In this document: one piece after another, positions 11,203-22,739 of the stretch | Numbering within the stretch: the first letter of the stretch is position 1 | Layout: each line of letters starts with the position of its first letter | NCBI GenBank assembly: GCA_014925825.1 | Contig: JACGCK010000069.1 | Span: 173,827 to 237,826 of the forward strand | DNA: 64,000 bases | Direction: 5' to 3' | Source of the DNA: Pholiota molesta | Taxonomy: Eukaryota; Basidiomycota; Agaricomycetes; Agaricales; Strophariaceae | Translations under genes and position numbers: made by a program | The notes under the pieces: generated by a model | The model's database searches: none | Seen by the model: only the letters and a program-made list of their open reading frames with translations | Told to the model about the DNA's origin: nothing

Positions 11203-11940
11203 TGCGTTGCACGGCTAAAGATAGATCTTCTGCAGCGGCTCGAGTGCAGATTCCGAGATCACTGAGTATTTTTGGAAGCGACGTAGTCTGCAGCATGACC
11301 GGTATGGCTGCTGCTCTTTGCTTGATCTAATTACCATGACAGTCCTTGACTCGCCCTCGCCAGCAGCTTTTGCCTAAACTCGACGGTGATGTGAAGGTAG
11401 ATAAGGAAATGTCTGAGTAGACGACGCATACATATTACAATGGCGAATCATAGTACTTTAGCGTCAGTGCCAGGTACTTATGTAGCTGGGTGGTGGTGGT
11501 GTATTCGAATTGAAAACTGTCATCGCTCGAGCGGATAAAAATACGAAAAATCTCTCACACCGACCTGCGTCTCTTAATAACCGCACCCTCGCCTCAAAGG
11601 CACTGTGCGACGACGATATAGTTGAGGTGCTACGCAGACCCCTGCGGTTCCACAGACGCATGGATGATCAGACGTGTTTGGACATCTGGCATATGTTCCC
11701 TCTGCGTGAGAGCACCAATGTGCAAAACGGAACTGTGAAACCAACACTTCGTCGTTCCCTGCGGAAGTCACTATTCAGTTGACGAGGACAAGCCTTGTGG
11801 GATTACACTTGCCACTGGTTTCAGCCAGAGAAGCGCCCAAGCCCCAAGAAGATCGATCACTTCGTGTAACTTCAATACAATCAACTTCCATGTGCTGGCA
11901 CTGGCACTGGTACCTACGCTCTCTGCGTCTGGGGTACTAT
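11203..11940. other. Intergenic, no gene recognised
   Basis: Short frames on both strands show no domain, signal peptide or splice-supported continuation. It holds the upstream region of the membrane-protein gene. Confidence 0.4.
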
Positions 11941-12319
11941 TCATAGTGGCGCAGCTGGACTCCATTTGCTAATGGGTATATCGCATTCGGAATAAGATCC
12001 AGATGATGTTACGCAAGAAGGCTTCGTAGTAAGTACAAGGTCATGGTAGGTCGATCCACGACAGCCAGAATCACTGAATGCAATGAGTGCACGTTGACAT
12101 TGAATCTGCATCCGCAAGCCGAGTTTCAACGAGGCGATGGGGGTTATTCGTGAGTCTACGTCATGCGAAGGAACATAGGATCGGGGTCGTGGAGTACTGG
12201 AACGGGTAGGAGAAGTTGATGCAGTTGTCGACGTTGAAGGCGACATTGGCGGAGACTCCGGTGAGGTTGTCGGTGCTAAGAGGAAGAGATGGCCGTCGAC
12301 TTCAGCGGCTCTGGAGCAA
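11941..12319 (-). pseudogene. Decayed third copy of the beta-gamma-crystallin-like secreted protein
   Basis: On the minus strand, RAAEVDGHLF matches the two intact genes at 17.1 and 18.5 kb. The match then continues in another frame as STDNLTGVSANVAFNVDNC with INFSYPFQYS. A tail frame SGCRGSTYHDLVLTTKPS resembles the last exon. The first exon (signal peptide) and the TATA region are not recognisable, the frame is broken after HLF, and the calcium-site motif after PFQ is lost. I therefore call it a pseudogene. Confidence 0.6.
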
Positions 12320-13828
12320 ATTTGGATGAATATAGAGCCAACGAATGATTTAGTTCTCAGGTAAACGAGCATAGAAAGTTTGATTTTTACACATTTTTTG
12401 CCCTCTGTTGCTAACGGTTCCTTGGCGTTCAAATTATTCAAGTTACACCCATATCTAATTTTGACTCCAGAGGTTGGACCTACAATGATCGCGCTTAATA
12501 CCATACAAAGAGAACCCCGAAACCACAACCCGACCTGCTCCGCTATCGGCCAGAAGGGTGAAGGCAAGTCCTTCTGAAGATGGGACCTAACACTTCTTTA
12601 TTCTGGACGCCTTGATCAGAATTTTTCAATGATATTTCAAAACCAACAGCCATTCAGAGTTTTTCAATAATAGTGTCCGTATCTCTACGTTGCGTATCGG
12701 AGTGTAATGTGGACACCAGCGGGTTTACATGTCCATGGAAATTCCTAACGAAAAGCTGAACCGTGCGCCATAGCTTTAAAGGTGGAATGGTACACGGCTT
12801 AAATCATTTCGTATTCTCGATGCTTCGTTCGGAATTTCCAATATCATTGCAAACCAACGGCCATCTGACACGGTCGGAGTTCAATGGAGTGTCTGTATGT
12901 ATATTACGTTGCGTATCAGAGTTTAACGTGGAGCGTGGATGCCAGCGGGCTTGCATGAAATTTCCCATCGAGATTCGACAATCAGAACCGTGCGCCTTGC
13001 CAACTCGAAGACACGAATCCTAATATATCATTAAATAACATTTTAACTCGATTGAAGCTATGAATGGGAGACCAGAGCGGCCTATAATTAGATGCTTGCT
13101 CAAAGCACTGTAATATCAGATAAGGGCTTTGGACAGATCAGCATCGCATGTCAAGGAGGGGCTAGTACGGCGATGTATAATCGTATGTAAGATGCTGTGA
13201 TTCAGGGCTCTGTTCAAGGTGATGGTAGTAAGAGCTACAGTCTATATCAAGCATAAGGCGCAGTACCTGTAGGTTGCGTCAAGCAGCCTACTGGCTGAAG
13301 AAGTTCAACGGACGTTGGAAGAAACTTTTACATACCAATATCGCGCAGTATTTGGCAGAATGCGGTACAGCTGTGCGATATCGACGTCGACAATGATGCA
13401 CTCTTTCAATTTTCGCTGTGAAATCGAGGGATGAAACCTGTTCACCATTGGTTTGTTTGATTGCGAGTAGGAAGGGAACTTGGAGGTTGGCAGACACTGC
13501 AAGTCTGCAAGATGTCTTGCTTGTCGGCATGCCACAGAAAATGTCAAGCGGATCATTCCATCTGATTAAGGTTTTAGTGCCGATTCTGCCGCAAGACCAG
13601 GGCAACAACAGGACGCACCCCAGATACATGCAATAAAAAAGATGAATGGATATCGCATAGCCTAGGCTTCGACCAATATGTGTATAACAGAAAACGAATA
13701 CAAGTTGGCATAGCAGTTGATCATGCCTGGGCTGTGGACGCAGCCGGTCCGCCGGAAGATGGTGTGCGATTATGTAATGTTGAGTCGTGCGATGGTGACC
13801 GCTGGATTGCTCCTCTCAACAAACCACC
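12320..13828. other. Intergenic, no gene recognised
   Basis: Two imperfect copies of a short segment lie close together, at about 12630-12750 and 12830-12990. Each contains a GTGTCTGTATGT-like run, a TACGTTGCGTATC run and a GGACACCAGCGGG-like run. The minus-strand frame at 13288-13629 has no recognisable domain. No gene is supported. Confidence 0.4.
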
Positions 13829-15235
13829 ATGGCCACCAACACTCCCTCCCACCCCTCCTCACCGTCCCCACCAGCGACGGCGGCCTCCCCACCGCCGCCC
13901 ATCGACCTCCGCCACATGACCTCCGCCACCGCCCTCGTCTCCCCAGGCCACCGCAGGACCTCGCAGCACCTGCGCACAGGCGACCCCCGCGTTGGCGGCT
14001 CCTCCGCCAGCTCCATCCCATCGTCCCCCACCTCGGTGTGAGTGCCTTTTCTCTCTTCCGTGGTGTATACTGACGGTGCTCCAAGCCACTCGTCGTCGTC
14101 GGCCATCTTCGAGCGCGACATCGAACCGCTCGTGCCACCATCGCCCCCCAGTTATCCTCTCTCCCCGACTTCCCCACACACCTACCAACCCCCGAATCCA
14201 CATCGCATTCCACGCGCCAAAGGCACTGAAGCACTAGAACAGTCCGTGCCCTCCGTCCTCGACAGCGCTGCAGCCATCCTCGGCTCTCTGCCCGGCGACT
14301 CTGACGCCCTTTCCCCGGGCGAACAGGTCGCCGTCGTCGCCCCCGCGCCAACGGGCGTCCAGTTCGACTTCTCCGGGGGCGCAGGCGGCGGCATGTCAGG
14401 GTCCATCGGCGGCCGGACCAGCGGGTTCGCGAGCCCGATAGGCAGCTTCAGGAGCCGGAGCCCGAGCCCCATAGGCAGCAAGATCAGCGCCGCGGAGCTG
14501 CTGCTCAGCATCCCCCAGGCGCGCCTCGAGTCGCCCCCCGCCTCCACCTCCGCCTCCTCGTCGCCCTCGCACTCCCACACGCGGCCCGTGATCCGCACCA
14601 CCGACACCGCGAGCACCGTCACGCAGCTGTCGAGCGACGGCAGCCTCCCCGTCCTCCCCGCGACCGCCGCAGCCGCAGCGGAGGAGCCGTCGTTCACCTC
14701 CCCGGGCGGCGGCGCGTCCCCGCTCGCGTCCCCGCGCTCGCAGACGTCCGCGCTCGCGCCCTCGCACCCGCCGTCGCCGACGCTGCACGGCGCGACGAAG
14801 CGCCTCTCCTTCATGTCCTACGCGGACCTGCGCGCGTCGACGCCCGCGCAGCTCACGCCGCTGAGCGCGCTGACGACCGCCGCGGGGAGCGAGCCGCCGC
14901 CGCACATCCCGGGCGTGAGCGGCCTCGGGCTCGGGAGCCCCAGCGCGTCCGCGAGCCGCGCGGGGAGCCTGCGGAACGTGTCGGTCTCGGGGGCGCTGAC
15001 GCCGGCGCTGGGCCTCGGGCTGAATCTGGGCGCGCTCGGCGCCCCGCTGCCCGGGGGGCTGACGCACCCGGGGATGCGGGATAGTATTGCGCTGCTGGAC
15101 AATGTGGGCGGGGAGTGGGAGCGCCAGGGGCTGGGGATGGGCATGGAGGAGCGGCTGGAGGCGCTGGCGGGGGCCGGCGGCTTGGGCGAGGAGGGCGTGC
15201 GCGCGCAGCCTGCGGTCGTGGGTGGGAGGGCGTGA
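13829..15235 (+). CDS. Ser/Pro-rich protein with a conserved C-terminal block, function unknown
   Basis: Two exons, 13829-14037 and 14086-15235, are separated by a 48-nt intron (GTGAGT...CCAAG). They give 452 residues. I chose the ATG at 13829 because the frame ...SSIPSSPTS joins cleanly across the intron to SSSAIFERDIEPL. Most of the protein is low-complexity Ser/Pro/Ala/Gly. Better ordered blocks are IFERDIEPLVPPSP, QSVPSVLDSAAAIL, the KRLSFMSYADL segment, and a C-terminal DSIALLDNVGGEWERQGLG followed by GMEERLEAL. I recall this pattern from uncharacterised conserved fungal proteins but cannot name a function. The very high GC creates long shadow frames on both strands. Confidence 0.75.
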
Positions 15236-16490
15236 CGCGGGTGCCGCTCGGTGTCTGGTGCGCTGGTGGGGGTGTTCGCCTGCCGGTCGTGATGTGCGCT
15301 TTCCTCTCCGCCGCCCCCTTCGCCTGCCGGTCGCTCTCAGCAACCGCGTCCGAATCACGCATCTTGTCCCACGCCGCCCACCCCTCCACATCATTTACGA
15401 CATCATCCCCACCCCACCGCCGAGAACGCTGAAGAACTAAAGAATGAACGAACGAACGACTGACGAACGAAGTTAATCATGAAGATGAAATGAAGAAAGA
15501 ACAAAGAAGGAAGAAGAAGACGGTACGGGATATGATTATATTACTTTTTTCTCATCTTTTATGCTATTCTATTTTATTGTTTATGATAGTCGACACAGCC
15601 TAATCTCTTCCCACTTTCCCATTTCCCCTTCCTTTCCCTTCCTCCTCCGACCCAACCACCTGTCTCGGTGGGGACGACGACGCGTGCGACTTCTCATTTC
15701 GGTTCCGCGCCGCTTGGTCCGTTGATGGTTCGGTCATCTATTTTTTACACAAGGATTTTCTATTGCTCTTATTCCGTGCTCCTTTTCGCGCTCGCTTTTG
15801 GACCGTGATGCCTGGAACCTAGTTCTCCCCACACGAACCCCTGCGCACCCCTCGCCTTCATTCCATTCCATCCTTTCCCCTTTCCCCTCCACGCAGTTTA
15901 AATAAGGCTTCGCTCTTCCCATTTTTCCTCCGTTTGGTGTCACGCATAATCGACCATCTACATATACATACATACTTGCGTATCTGCTCCCCCATCACAT
16001 CCCATCATATCACCCATATCTCGCACTGAACCGTTGCCTTCCGATTCCTGAACGTTGAACCTGAATCCTTGACTCTGACTCTGACGTGGCGCGTTGACTC
16101 TTTTTATTTGGTGTATTTGAGTATGTATCGTTGATGCGATACCGGTTTGGAACTGTGGGCGATGTATTATTTATGAAATTGTTGTTTGCGTTGGTGTGCA
16201 TTGTCCGGATGTTCTTCTGGAGGCGAGGGTGGTCTGTCCTCTATATCTGTCTTGTCGGCGCTGAAAATCGCCGAGAACGCACCAAGAACGAAAGTCGAAG
16301 ATCCTGTATGATCGCTACACCTACACACCGTGGCCCAGCGCTGGTGCGGTCGACACGGGGGTGGCAGAATAGCGTTTCTCGGATCCTGCTGCGTTTCACA
16401 TGGTTTTCGGATGTGCATTGGCCGGGGGTTGATGATGATCGTCCACGGTTTGACGCCTGCGCCCACAATGGTTAATTTTAGCGGGTCGGC
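15236..16490. other. 3' region and intergenic
   Basis: AT-rich sequence after the stop (around 15535-15590) suits a 3' UTR end. A GAACGAAC-type short repeat lies at 15443-15470. No gene is supported. Confidence 0.4.
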
Positions 16491-16980
16491 GCTCTGGATC
16501 CGTCGCTGGCCCGCGGCAGCCGCACTTTGAATGCGAGCTTTTTGGCGTCCTGTGTGGCCATTTGTACTCATATGGTGTTATATCATAGCTTTGGTTCTGA
16601 TGTTCAATTTGATTTTCTGATCTGAGGGTTGTCAAAGTATTTTCGTGTGGTCTGAGCAGTATCACGGCGCGTCCAATGGTTGTTTTTTTATGAAGACACT
16701 GTTAAGTAGCATATCTGGTCATCGCATATCACTCGCAGACAAGGGAGTCTCAGACAAGGTAATGGCAATGGGCGTCCGGACAGACGAAAAAAATTGGAAA
16801 AGAGAATGAAGACAAACGCGCATGAAAGAATATTAACAATGTATTGTGTGTTCTACCATACGATATACTCTGACAAGTCTTTCAACCGGTCAAGACGGAG
16901 CGGTACATGTTTTACCGGGAAACGGGGGAGAAGTAGGAGATATTCAAGTATTCATTATAAACATAGAGAGCAAGAAAACA

Positions 16981-16988
16981 TATAAAAG
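16981..16988 (+). promoter_or_regulatory. TATA box of secreted-protein gene 1
   Basis: TATAAAAG lies 84 bp before the ATG and is conserved at the same distance in the inverted copy (18712-18705). Confidence 0.6.
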
Positions 16989-17064
16989 GGCAAGCTTTCG
17001 ATGTTAGTTTCCTCAGAATCAACTCATTTACTGGTTCTATCTTCCACTACACATTTCTCTCAAC

Positions 17065-17570
17065 ATGTACGCTAAATTCGCTCGCCTCTTCGTCATTGCC
17101 GCTCTCGCTCTCGTCGGTGTCAACGCTGCACCCGCCGCGAATGTCGTGAGTAGCATTCATCAGCTGGATTATCTGCGAATTATATCTGAACAACCACACA
17201 GGAGACCCTCAACGCGAGAGCCGCTGAAGCCGACGGCAATCTCTTCGTCTGCACAGACATCGACTTCACCGGTGACTGTGCCAATTTCGCGTTCAACGTC
17301 GACGAGTGCATCAACTTCAGCTCGCCGTTCCAGGACTCCATCTCGAGCTTTGGCCCCGACGCAGGATTCAGCTGCACTACCTACACGTGAGTGGCTTCAT
17401 TGCCTCGCAGGGATAGTACACATACGGATATGGATGCTGATGGGCTGTTTATTACTAGGGACGCCGGGTGTAGTACTGGAGAGACATACACGGCGGTCAA
17501 ACCTGGGTTCACTAGCCTTCCTGCTGGCATCGACAACGAGATCAGCTCCTTCCTGTGCTTCCGCGTGTAG
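17065..17570 (+). CDS. Small secreted beta-gamma-crystallin-like protein, copy 1
   Basis: Three exons (17065-17145, 17202-17386, 17459-17570) give 125 residues. Exon 1 encodes a signal peptide (MYAKFARLFVIAALALVGVN, then AAPAANV). The mature part has two similar halves: FVCTDIDFTGDCANF with SPFQDSISSFG, and CTTYTDAGCSTGETY with GIDNEISSFLCF. The pattern aromatic-x4-FTGDC followed by D/N-x-x-S-S resembles the two Greek-key motifs and calcium sites of beta-gamma-crystallins; this fold assignment is my inference. Cysteines are mostly paired between copies. It is probably extracellular, and its role is unknown. Its paralogue lies in inverted orientation 1 kb away. Confidence 0.8.
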
Positions 17571-18132
17571 AGCGTTTGTCTCGGAGGATCAGAGGATGGT
17601 TTTGTGTACTTACTACTGAGCTTCGTTTGTAACATATTATTTCAAATGGGACAGCGTCATTGGCCAATGACACATATATTTCTACTTATATGGTTGGTGA
17701 GAGCCATGTCGACGGCCATGTTGTCGATCCCTCAATTGATTTCCGATAAAATATGATAATGAGGCATTCTGAGACTGTGGAAGTTAAGAAGTAATTTGGC
17801 AGTTTAAATTGTTAAATGATTAACTAGCACTAAATTCTCCGACGAGATTCTGCATCTGTGGTTCTGGCAGGTTAAGCGCTTGGCAAGCGCCTGGATGGAG
17901 TGAATCGGACACGGAATCGTGAGCGATGTATTATTTATTAATTGTGTTTGAGTTCAAATTCATGTCTTAATGTCAGGGCTGACAGCTTGACCCTCTACAA
18001 GGCTCTCATCAAACCGTAAAGAAACATGTTTGTCATTGGCCAATGACGCTAAGTATCCCATTTGAAATAATACGTTACAAACGGCGCTCAGTAGTACACA
18101 AAACCATCCTTTGATCCTGCGTGACAAACCCT

Positions 18133-18628
18133 CTACTGGTGGAAGCACTGGAAGGAGCTGATAGCGTCGTTGATGCCAACAGGAAGGCTGGAAAACCCGG
18201 GGCTGGTCGCGGTGTAGGTCAATCCAGAGCAATTGGCGTCCCTAATAAACAGCCCATTAGCATCATATCCGTATGTGTACTTTCCGTGTGAGGCAATACA
18301 GTTACGCACGTGTAAGTAATGCAGATGAACCCGGCGTCGGGGCCAAAGCTCGAGATGGAGTCCTGGAACGGCGAGTTGAAGTTGATGCATTCGTCAACGT
18401 TGAACGCGAAATTGGCACAGTCGCCGGTGAAGTTGTCGTCGGTGCAGACGAAGAGATGGCCGTCGACTTCAGCGGCTCTCGCGTTGATGTTCTTTTGTGT
18501 GGTCGTTCAGAGATAATTCGCAGATAATTTAGTTGGTGGGTACTCACGACATTTGCGGCAGGTGCAGCATTGGCGCCGACGAGAGCGACAGCGGCAATGA
18601 CGAAGAGGGGAGCAAATTTGGCGTACAT
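18133..18628 (-). CDS. Small secreted beta-gamma-crystallin-like protein, copy 2
   Basis: Exons are 18628-18548, 18491-18310 and 18241-18133, giving 123 residues in an intact frame. The signal peptide is MYAKFAPLFVIAAVALVGAN. The mature protein has FVCTDDNFTGDCANF, SPFQDSISSFG, FICITYTDANCSG and GINDAISSFQCF. So both putative D/N-x-x-S-S calcium motifs and the cysteine pattern are kept relative to copy 1, while about a quarter of other positions differ. Both intron positions are conserved. Retention of frame and motifs in both arms suggests selection rather than a fresh duplication. Confidence 0.8.
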
Positions 18629-18704
18629 GCTGAGAGAAATGTGTAATGGAAGGTAGAACCAGTAAGTGAGTTGATTCTAAGGAAACTTACATCGAAAGCT
18701 TGCC

Positions 18705-18712
18705 CTTTTATA
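18705..18712 (-). promoter_or_regulatory. TATA box of secreted-protein gene 2
   Basis: TATAAAAG on the minus strand, 77 bp before the ATG, followed by the same pyrimidine-rich leader as gene 1. Confidence 0.6.
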
Positions 18713-19645
18713 TGTTTTCTTGCTCTATGTTCATAATTATTATTACTACAATATCTCCATGTCAAGCTTTATTGATGATGTTCCTCCCTTTTCCCTCGCT
18801 TCCCGTAAAAGACATGCACAGCTCCGTTTTGAACGGGCAGCAACCTCGTCAAAGTAAATCGTACGGTAGAAAACATACATTATGCTTTCGTACACCTTTT
18901 CTTCATCTTTTTGATTTTTTCTTCTGTCCAGACGCCCATTGCCATTGCCTTGCTTGGGCTCCCTCGTCTGCGAGTAATATTCGATGACCAGATAAGCCAG
19001 CAGTATCCCCATATAAAACAACCGTTGGACGCCGTTATACTGCTCAGAACACGCGAAAATATTTTGACTGACCTCACATCCGAATTCCAAATTCCACATC
19101 AGAACACAGCTACGATATAACACCATATGCATACACATGGCCATCAACGGGTTATCCAAAATATCCAGTTACAATGACACTCCTACAGGACGCCACAGTC
19201 GCGCATTCAAAGTGCGGACGCAGCGTGCAGAAATAGAAATCCGACACTCTAAAAATAGCTATGCGGGCACAGAAGGCTACCACAGGTGGCCCAGGCATTG
19301 CACGTTCTGCCTAGATAGCACATACCGAACCCATCTAGCACGACGGATCCGAGAACGCTATACACACAAACTCGGACTGCCCGGGTCTCATGTCGCCGGT
19401 CGGCCACGCGCGGTGAAAACGGAATCGTAGTGCTCCTGAGGACCTGAGCCTCGTTCAGCATTACCTGTACCCTTCGATGCCCGAAAACAATGATTTTAGC
19501 TGTTCCATTTCGTCGTTCTCTGTGATGAATCATAATTCGGGTGTCTCGGGGATGTCTTGTCATTCCTTACAAACAACGTTATCCGCACTTGAATTTAAAA
19601 GCTCACATTCCTCGTCAACTACATACAGTGGTACTACTACGACGT

Positions 19646-20587
19646 TCAAGCTTCGGCCGCGATCATCGTTTGCTTCATCTTTCTCGCAATATCTCGCGTT
19701 TCCTCACTTGCCTCGTCGTTTATTGCTATTTCATCCAATCTCTGCTGCCAGAATTGCCATCGCTCAACAGAAAAGCCTACACTTCCTTTCCAATGTTTTC
19801 CGCCAGGCATGTGATTCCAAATAGCGCCCTCTCCGTTCGCTTTGCAAAAGCCGAAGATGAGTTTGCTGGCAAGGGAGATCCATACATTCGCCACGGGGAT
19901 GCCAGTATCCAGATGAGGGCCTACTTTGTCATGACCCGGAAGGTAGAAGTCCGGATCTACCTCCAGAACGTTGCGTATACGATATACAGCGAGTCTTGAG
20001 ACATCGGAAACACCCTCTGTGGTCAACCGCGCAGCGAAGGCCTGGAAGTTGATGTCACGGATACGTGATCGCTTCTCTTTGTCTGAATCATCGTTTATGA
20101 TGATGCCTTATTTAAGGAAGAATGATTAACACAGTGTAATGAATGTACGAAAACGGGATAGTTATTTACCGTGTGATTCAAGGTTGTCCGTCAAAACGTG
20201 ACCAAGAACTGGGAGATCAGCCCAAAGCTTTGTGGGTCCATCGTCCCAATCGGCGATAGTAATCGTGGTTGGATCGGGGAGGTCGCGGAGGGCTTTTATC
20301 AATGCGACGAGTTTGTCCTGAGATGGGTGCTGCCAAGGAATTTGCTCGACCACCTCGATGAACAGATCCCAGAGGCGCAACAGGGAGGTATAGTCCACCA
20401 ATCCAGGCGGGAAAAGTTTGGCAATCGCCTCTGCAGCAGTCGTCGCGGATATCACAGATGAGGGCTGGAGGTATGCGTCGAGGATGGGGAAGACTTTTGG
20501 TTCGACATCGAGAGTGGATGGGTGCTGAGCATTTTCTGCGGCTGTGTATTCGCGGAAGACGAGGTTCAGAGTAGTGGTAGTCGACAT
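19646..20587 (-). CDS. DUF3632 family protein, copy 1
   Basis: Two exons, 20587-20170 and 20106-19646, with a 63-nt intron (GTAAAT...AAG) give 292 residues. The first half carries the pattern I associate with fungal DUF3632: LWDLFIEVVEQIPWQHPSQDKL and ALIKALRDLP. The second half has INFQAFAARLTTEGVSDVSR, then NVWISLASKLIFGFCK and ERWQFWQQRLDEIA. It is probably a soluble, helical protein of unknown function. A repeated upstream block (ATCGCGTGAGTTCTATTT-like, 20680-20770) is shared with the other copies. The frame is intact. Confidence 0.8.
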
Positions 20588-20689
20588 GATTGTAGTAGGA
20601 AGAATGGCGAAGAAGGAAGTGATAAGAAGTCACGGCGCCGGTGATCTGTTGACGACTTTCATTTTCATCAAAAGTGTTTGATCTCTGAG

Positions 20690-21540
20690 GCCTTGTGGGT
20701 CCATCGCGTGAGTTCTATTTTGGCGAAGGAGCAATTCCTGAGGCCTGAGGTCTTGGTCCCAAGCCTGAAACCAAAGTTATGGCGAACACGTCGAAGCCGA
20801 CGCGGAAGTCGTCTACGAGCGTCATTGGACGTTATGGACAACATCAACTTGACAGTCATGAACGCACCACCGTACACGGACTTTTCGCAACTCCCGACAA
20901 CCGCAGGACCACGATTATCGGGCTCAGGCTCCCTCACCCCACCTGCAGCGCCCTAAGCGCCCGCTCCAACACCCGCCCCAACCCGCCCCCGGGATTCAGC
21001 CCCGTCGACCTCTTGCACCTCCCCTCGTCATCCCGATGCATCCGCCCAATCCATTCCCCCCCGCCGGAGTACTGCGCCACGCGCGCACGAGAATATGTGC
21101 CCGCACTCTGTGGGTGCGGACCCTGTGCTAGCGTTGGCATTGACGAGTCTTGGAGCTCGCTATCTTCATGTACTGCACGCGCATCGTATCTCCCAGTTAC
21201 GATCGAGCGGTATCCGTCGCGGACTAAAGCCTGTACAGCGAGCATTCTCAATCAAGCGTATTCGAACGGCGAGAGGTTGAATGTGACGGACACCATTTCG
21301 GCGGCAGAGTGCGAATGGAGGGGCGTCTATGAAGAGCGCCTCGGAAAATGTCTTCAGTGGTGTCGAACGTGGCCGAGGATTCGACGTTCAACGTCGGAGG
21401 GCATTGCTACGCGGCCCTTGGCGGCTCTGACTGCATCCGCGACGGCATTAGGCACACAGAGCATGCAACGAGGGGAGCTTGGGAGCGTAGGAGTAACTGA
21501 GAGGAAGTCGGTCGAACTGAATAGGTAAGTTGGGTGGAAG
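20690..21540 (-). pseudogene. HNH-endonuclease-domain protein relic
   Basis: On the minus strand the peptide LAVQALVRDGYRSIVTGRYD resembles the start of the HNH domain of fungal proteins (RDGYRCxVTGxYD), but the cysteine is replaced by serine. The His-rich half of the site is not seen, and the surrounding frames are broken by stops and shifts. I call it a relic. The upstream extent is uncertain. Confidence 0.4.
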
Positions 21541-22739
21541 AAAAATGGGAGCGGAGCCAATGGACCGATGGTGACATAGTGACAAGTGACAAGAAAACCC
21601 CAAGCAAACGTCACGCCTAGCTCACCTTAGCTCACCACCGCGACGTAGCCGCACGATGTCGAGCGACGAGCGATCCATCCCCTTCAAGCGTCCGCCGACA
21701 TGAGCTGTCCATTCCTTAGAGCCACTAAGCGGTCCTTTCTCTTCGCAAGGCTGTCCATTCTGCGGCCCTCCATTGCACCAGTTTCCACTCTGTCTCTAGA
21801 TTACTCCTCGACGCCCGTTGCAACGAATATTTTCTATGCCTGCCTCCTTTGTATGCGGGCGACATGGGACGATGGGAGATCAAGGTATCATACCAGCGCC
21901 TCATGCTACCTCGCCTCCGTAACAACAATCTCGTCGCCAATTCTAGCGACGCTAGTGCTCTCCGGGTTTCATCTCATCATACGCACCGACATGGAAGACA
22001 ACTCTGCACTCATCGACCGACAGAGAGAACGCCGGCTGCGTTGAAGCTGACACGGATGGTCAATGCAAGTATGCGATAGCGCGCTCTTCTTGCCCACCTG
22101 GAATCTCGGTGCGGTGTTGTGGGCTTTCCATTCGAAATGAGAAGGTGAAGCACCTGCCGGCGAGACGCTATGACTATGGGCGGTCTATTTGGTTTTCGTG
22201 GGGGGGCATACTCGAATGGAGGCGCGCTGTGTTGTGGAAGGGTGTTAGGGGCGTCACAGCGTCGTTGAGCTCTTCCCAGTCCATCTCCATCTCCGCCGCG
22301 TCCTGGCTCTCCTTCATCGTCTCTTGCGCAGTCTTTCCCCGAGGAGAGGCGCGTATTTCATCTCCTCGTCGGGCAGTGATGAACCTGGTGTGTGTTCTCG
22401 TCGTTTACATCGATTTTGTTTTCCTGTACTGACGACGAACACCGTCCAGGGTGACATGATCCCGGAAACATGGCGAAAAAGAACGTTGGACGCACTTAGT
22501 TGACTGGCTGGCGGATCCGCAACTTTTGCGGATTCAAACCGGAAGGCTCACATCTCACCATTCTGTAGTAGCTGTATTCGACTGTGTGTATCCGTATTCG
22601 TTCCAACTCTGTCGTATTTTTTACATCCGCAATTCAGATTATACACCTTGTATCCAATACATTGACCGTAGGATGTGCAATTACGAGGAAATACTTGATC
22701 CCCGAAACCTGTACAGTGGCAGTGGTACTACTACGACGT
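21541..22739. other. Intergenic with dispersed repeats
   Basis: GTAGCCGCACGATGTCGAGC at about 21644-21663 recurs near 61364-61383. The run around 21765-21830 (CACCAGTTTCCA..., CTCGACGCCCGTTGC) has diverged copies at 37700-37765 and 63415-63470. The segment 22610-22740, just beyond the DUF3632 stop, resembles 61430-61560. No gene is supported. Confidence 0.4.

Larger units (their letters stand above)
16500..17680 (+). repeat. Left arm of a 1.2-kb inverted duplication
   Basis: This segment matches the reverse complement of about 18030-19215. The match includes the upstream region (for example GCACTTTGAATGCG at 16527-16540), the TATA box, the whole secreted-protein gene, and a 3' flank with GTCATTGGCCAATGAC. 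The arms are diverged but alignable throughout, and a spacer of about 350 bp separates them. Confidence 0.75.
18030..19215 (-). repeat. Right arm of the 1.2-kb inverted duplication
   Basis: Reverse-complement partner of 16500-17680. It carries the second secreted-protein gene and its promoter. Confidence 0.75.

Noticed and set aside
13859..14351. Minus-strand Arg/Gly-rich frames near the start of the Ser/Pro-rich gene
   Set aside because: They overlap its exon 1 and intron antisense and lack any family pattern.
14396..15394. Long minus-strand frames opposite the Ser/Pro-rich gene
   Set aside because: High GC and low-complexity codons on the plus strand create open antisense frames. They are Arg/Ala/Pro-rich with no domain.
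20779..21528. 249-residue plus-strand frame
   Set aside because: It runs antisense to the HNH-like relic, has no recognisable domain, and has Ser/Arg/Pro-rich composition typical of a shadow frame.
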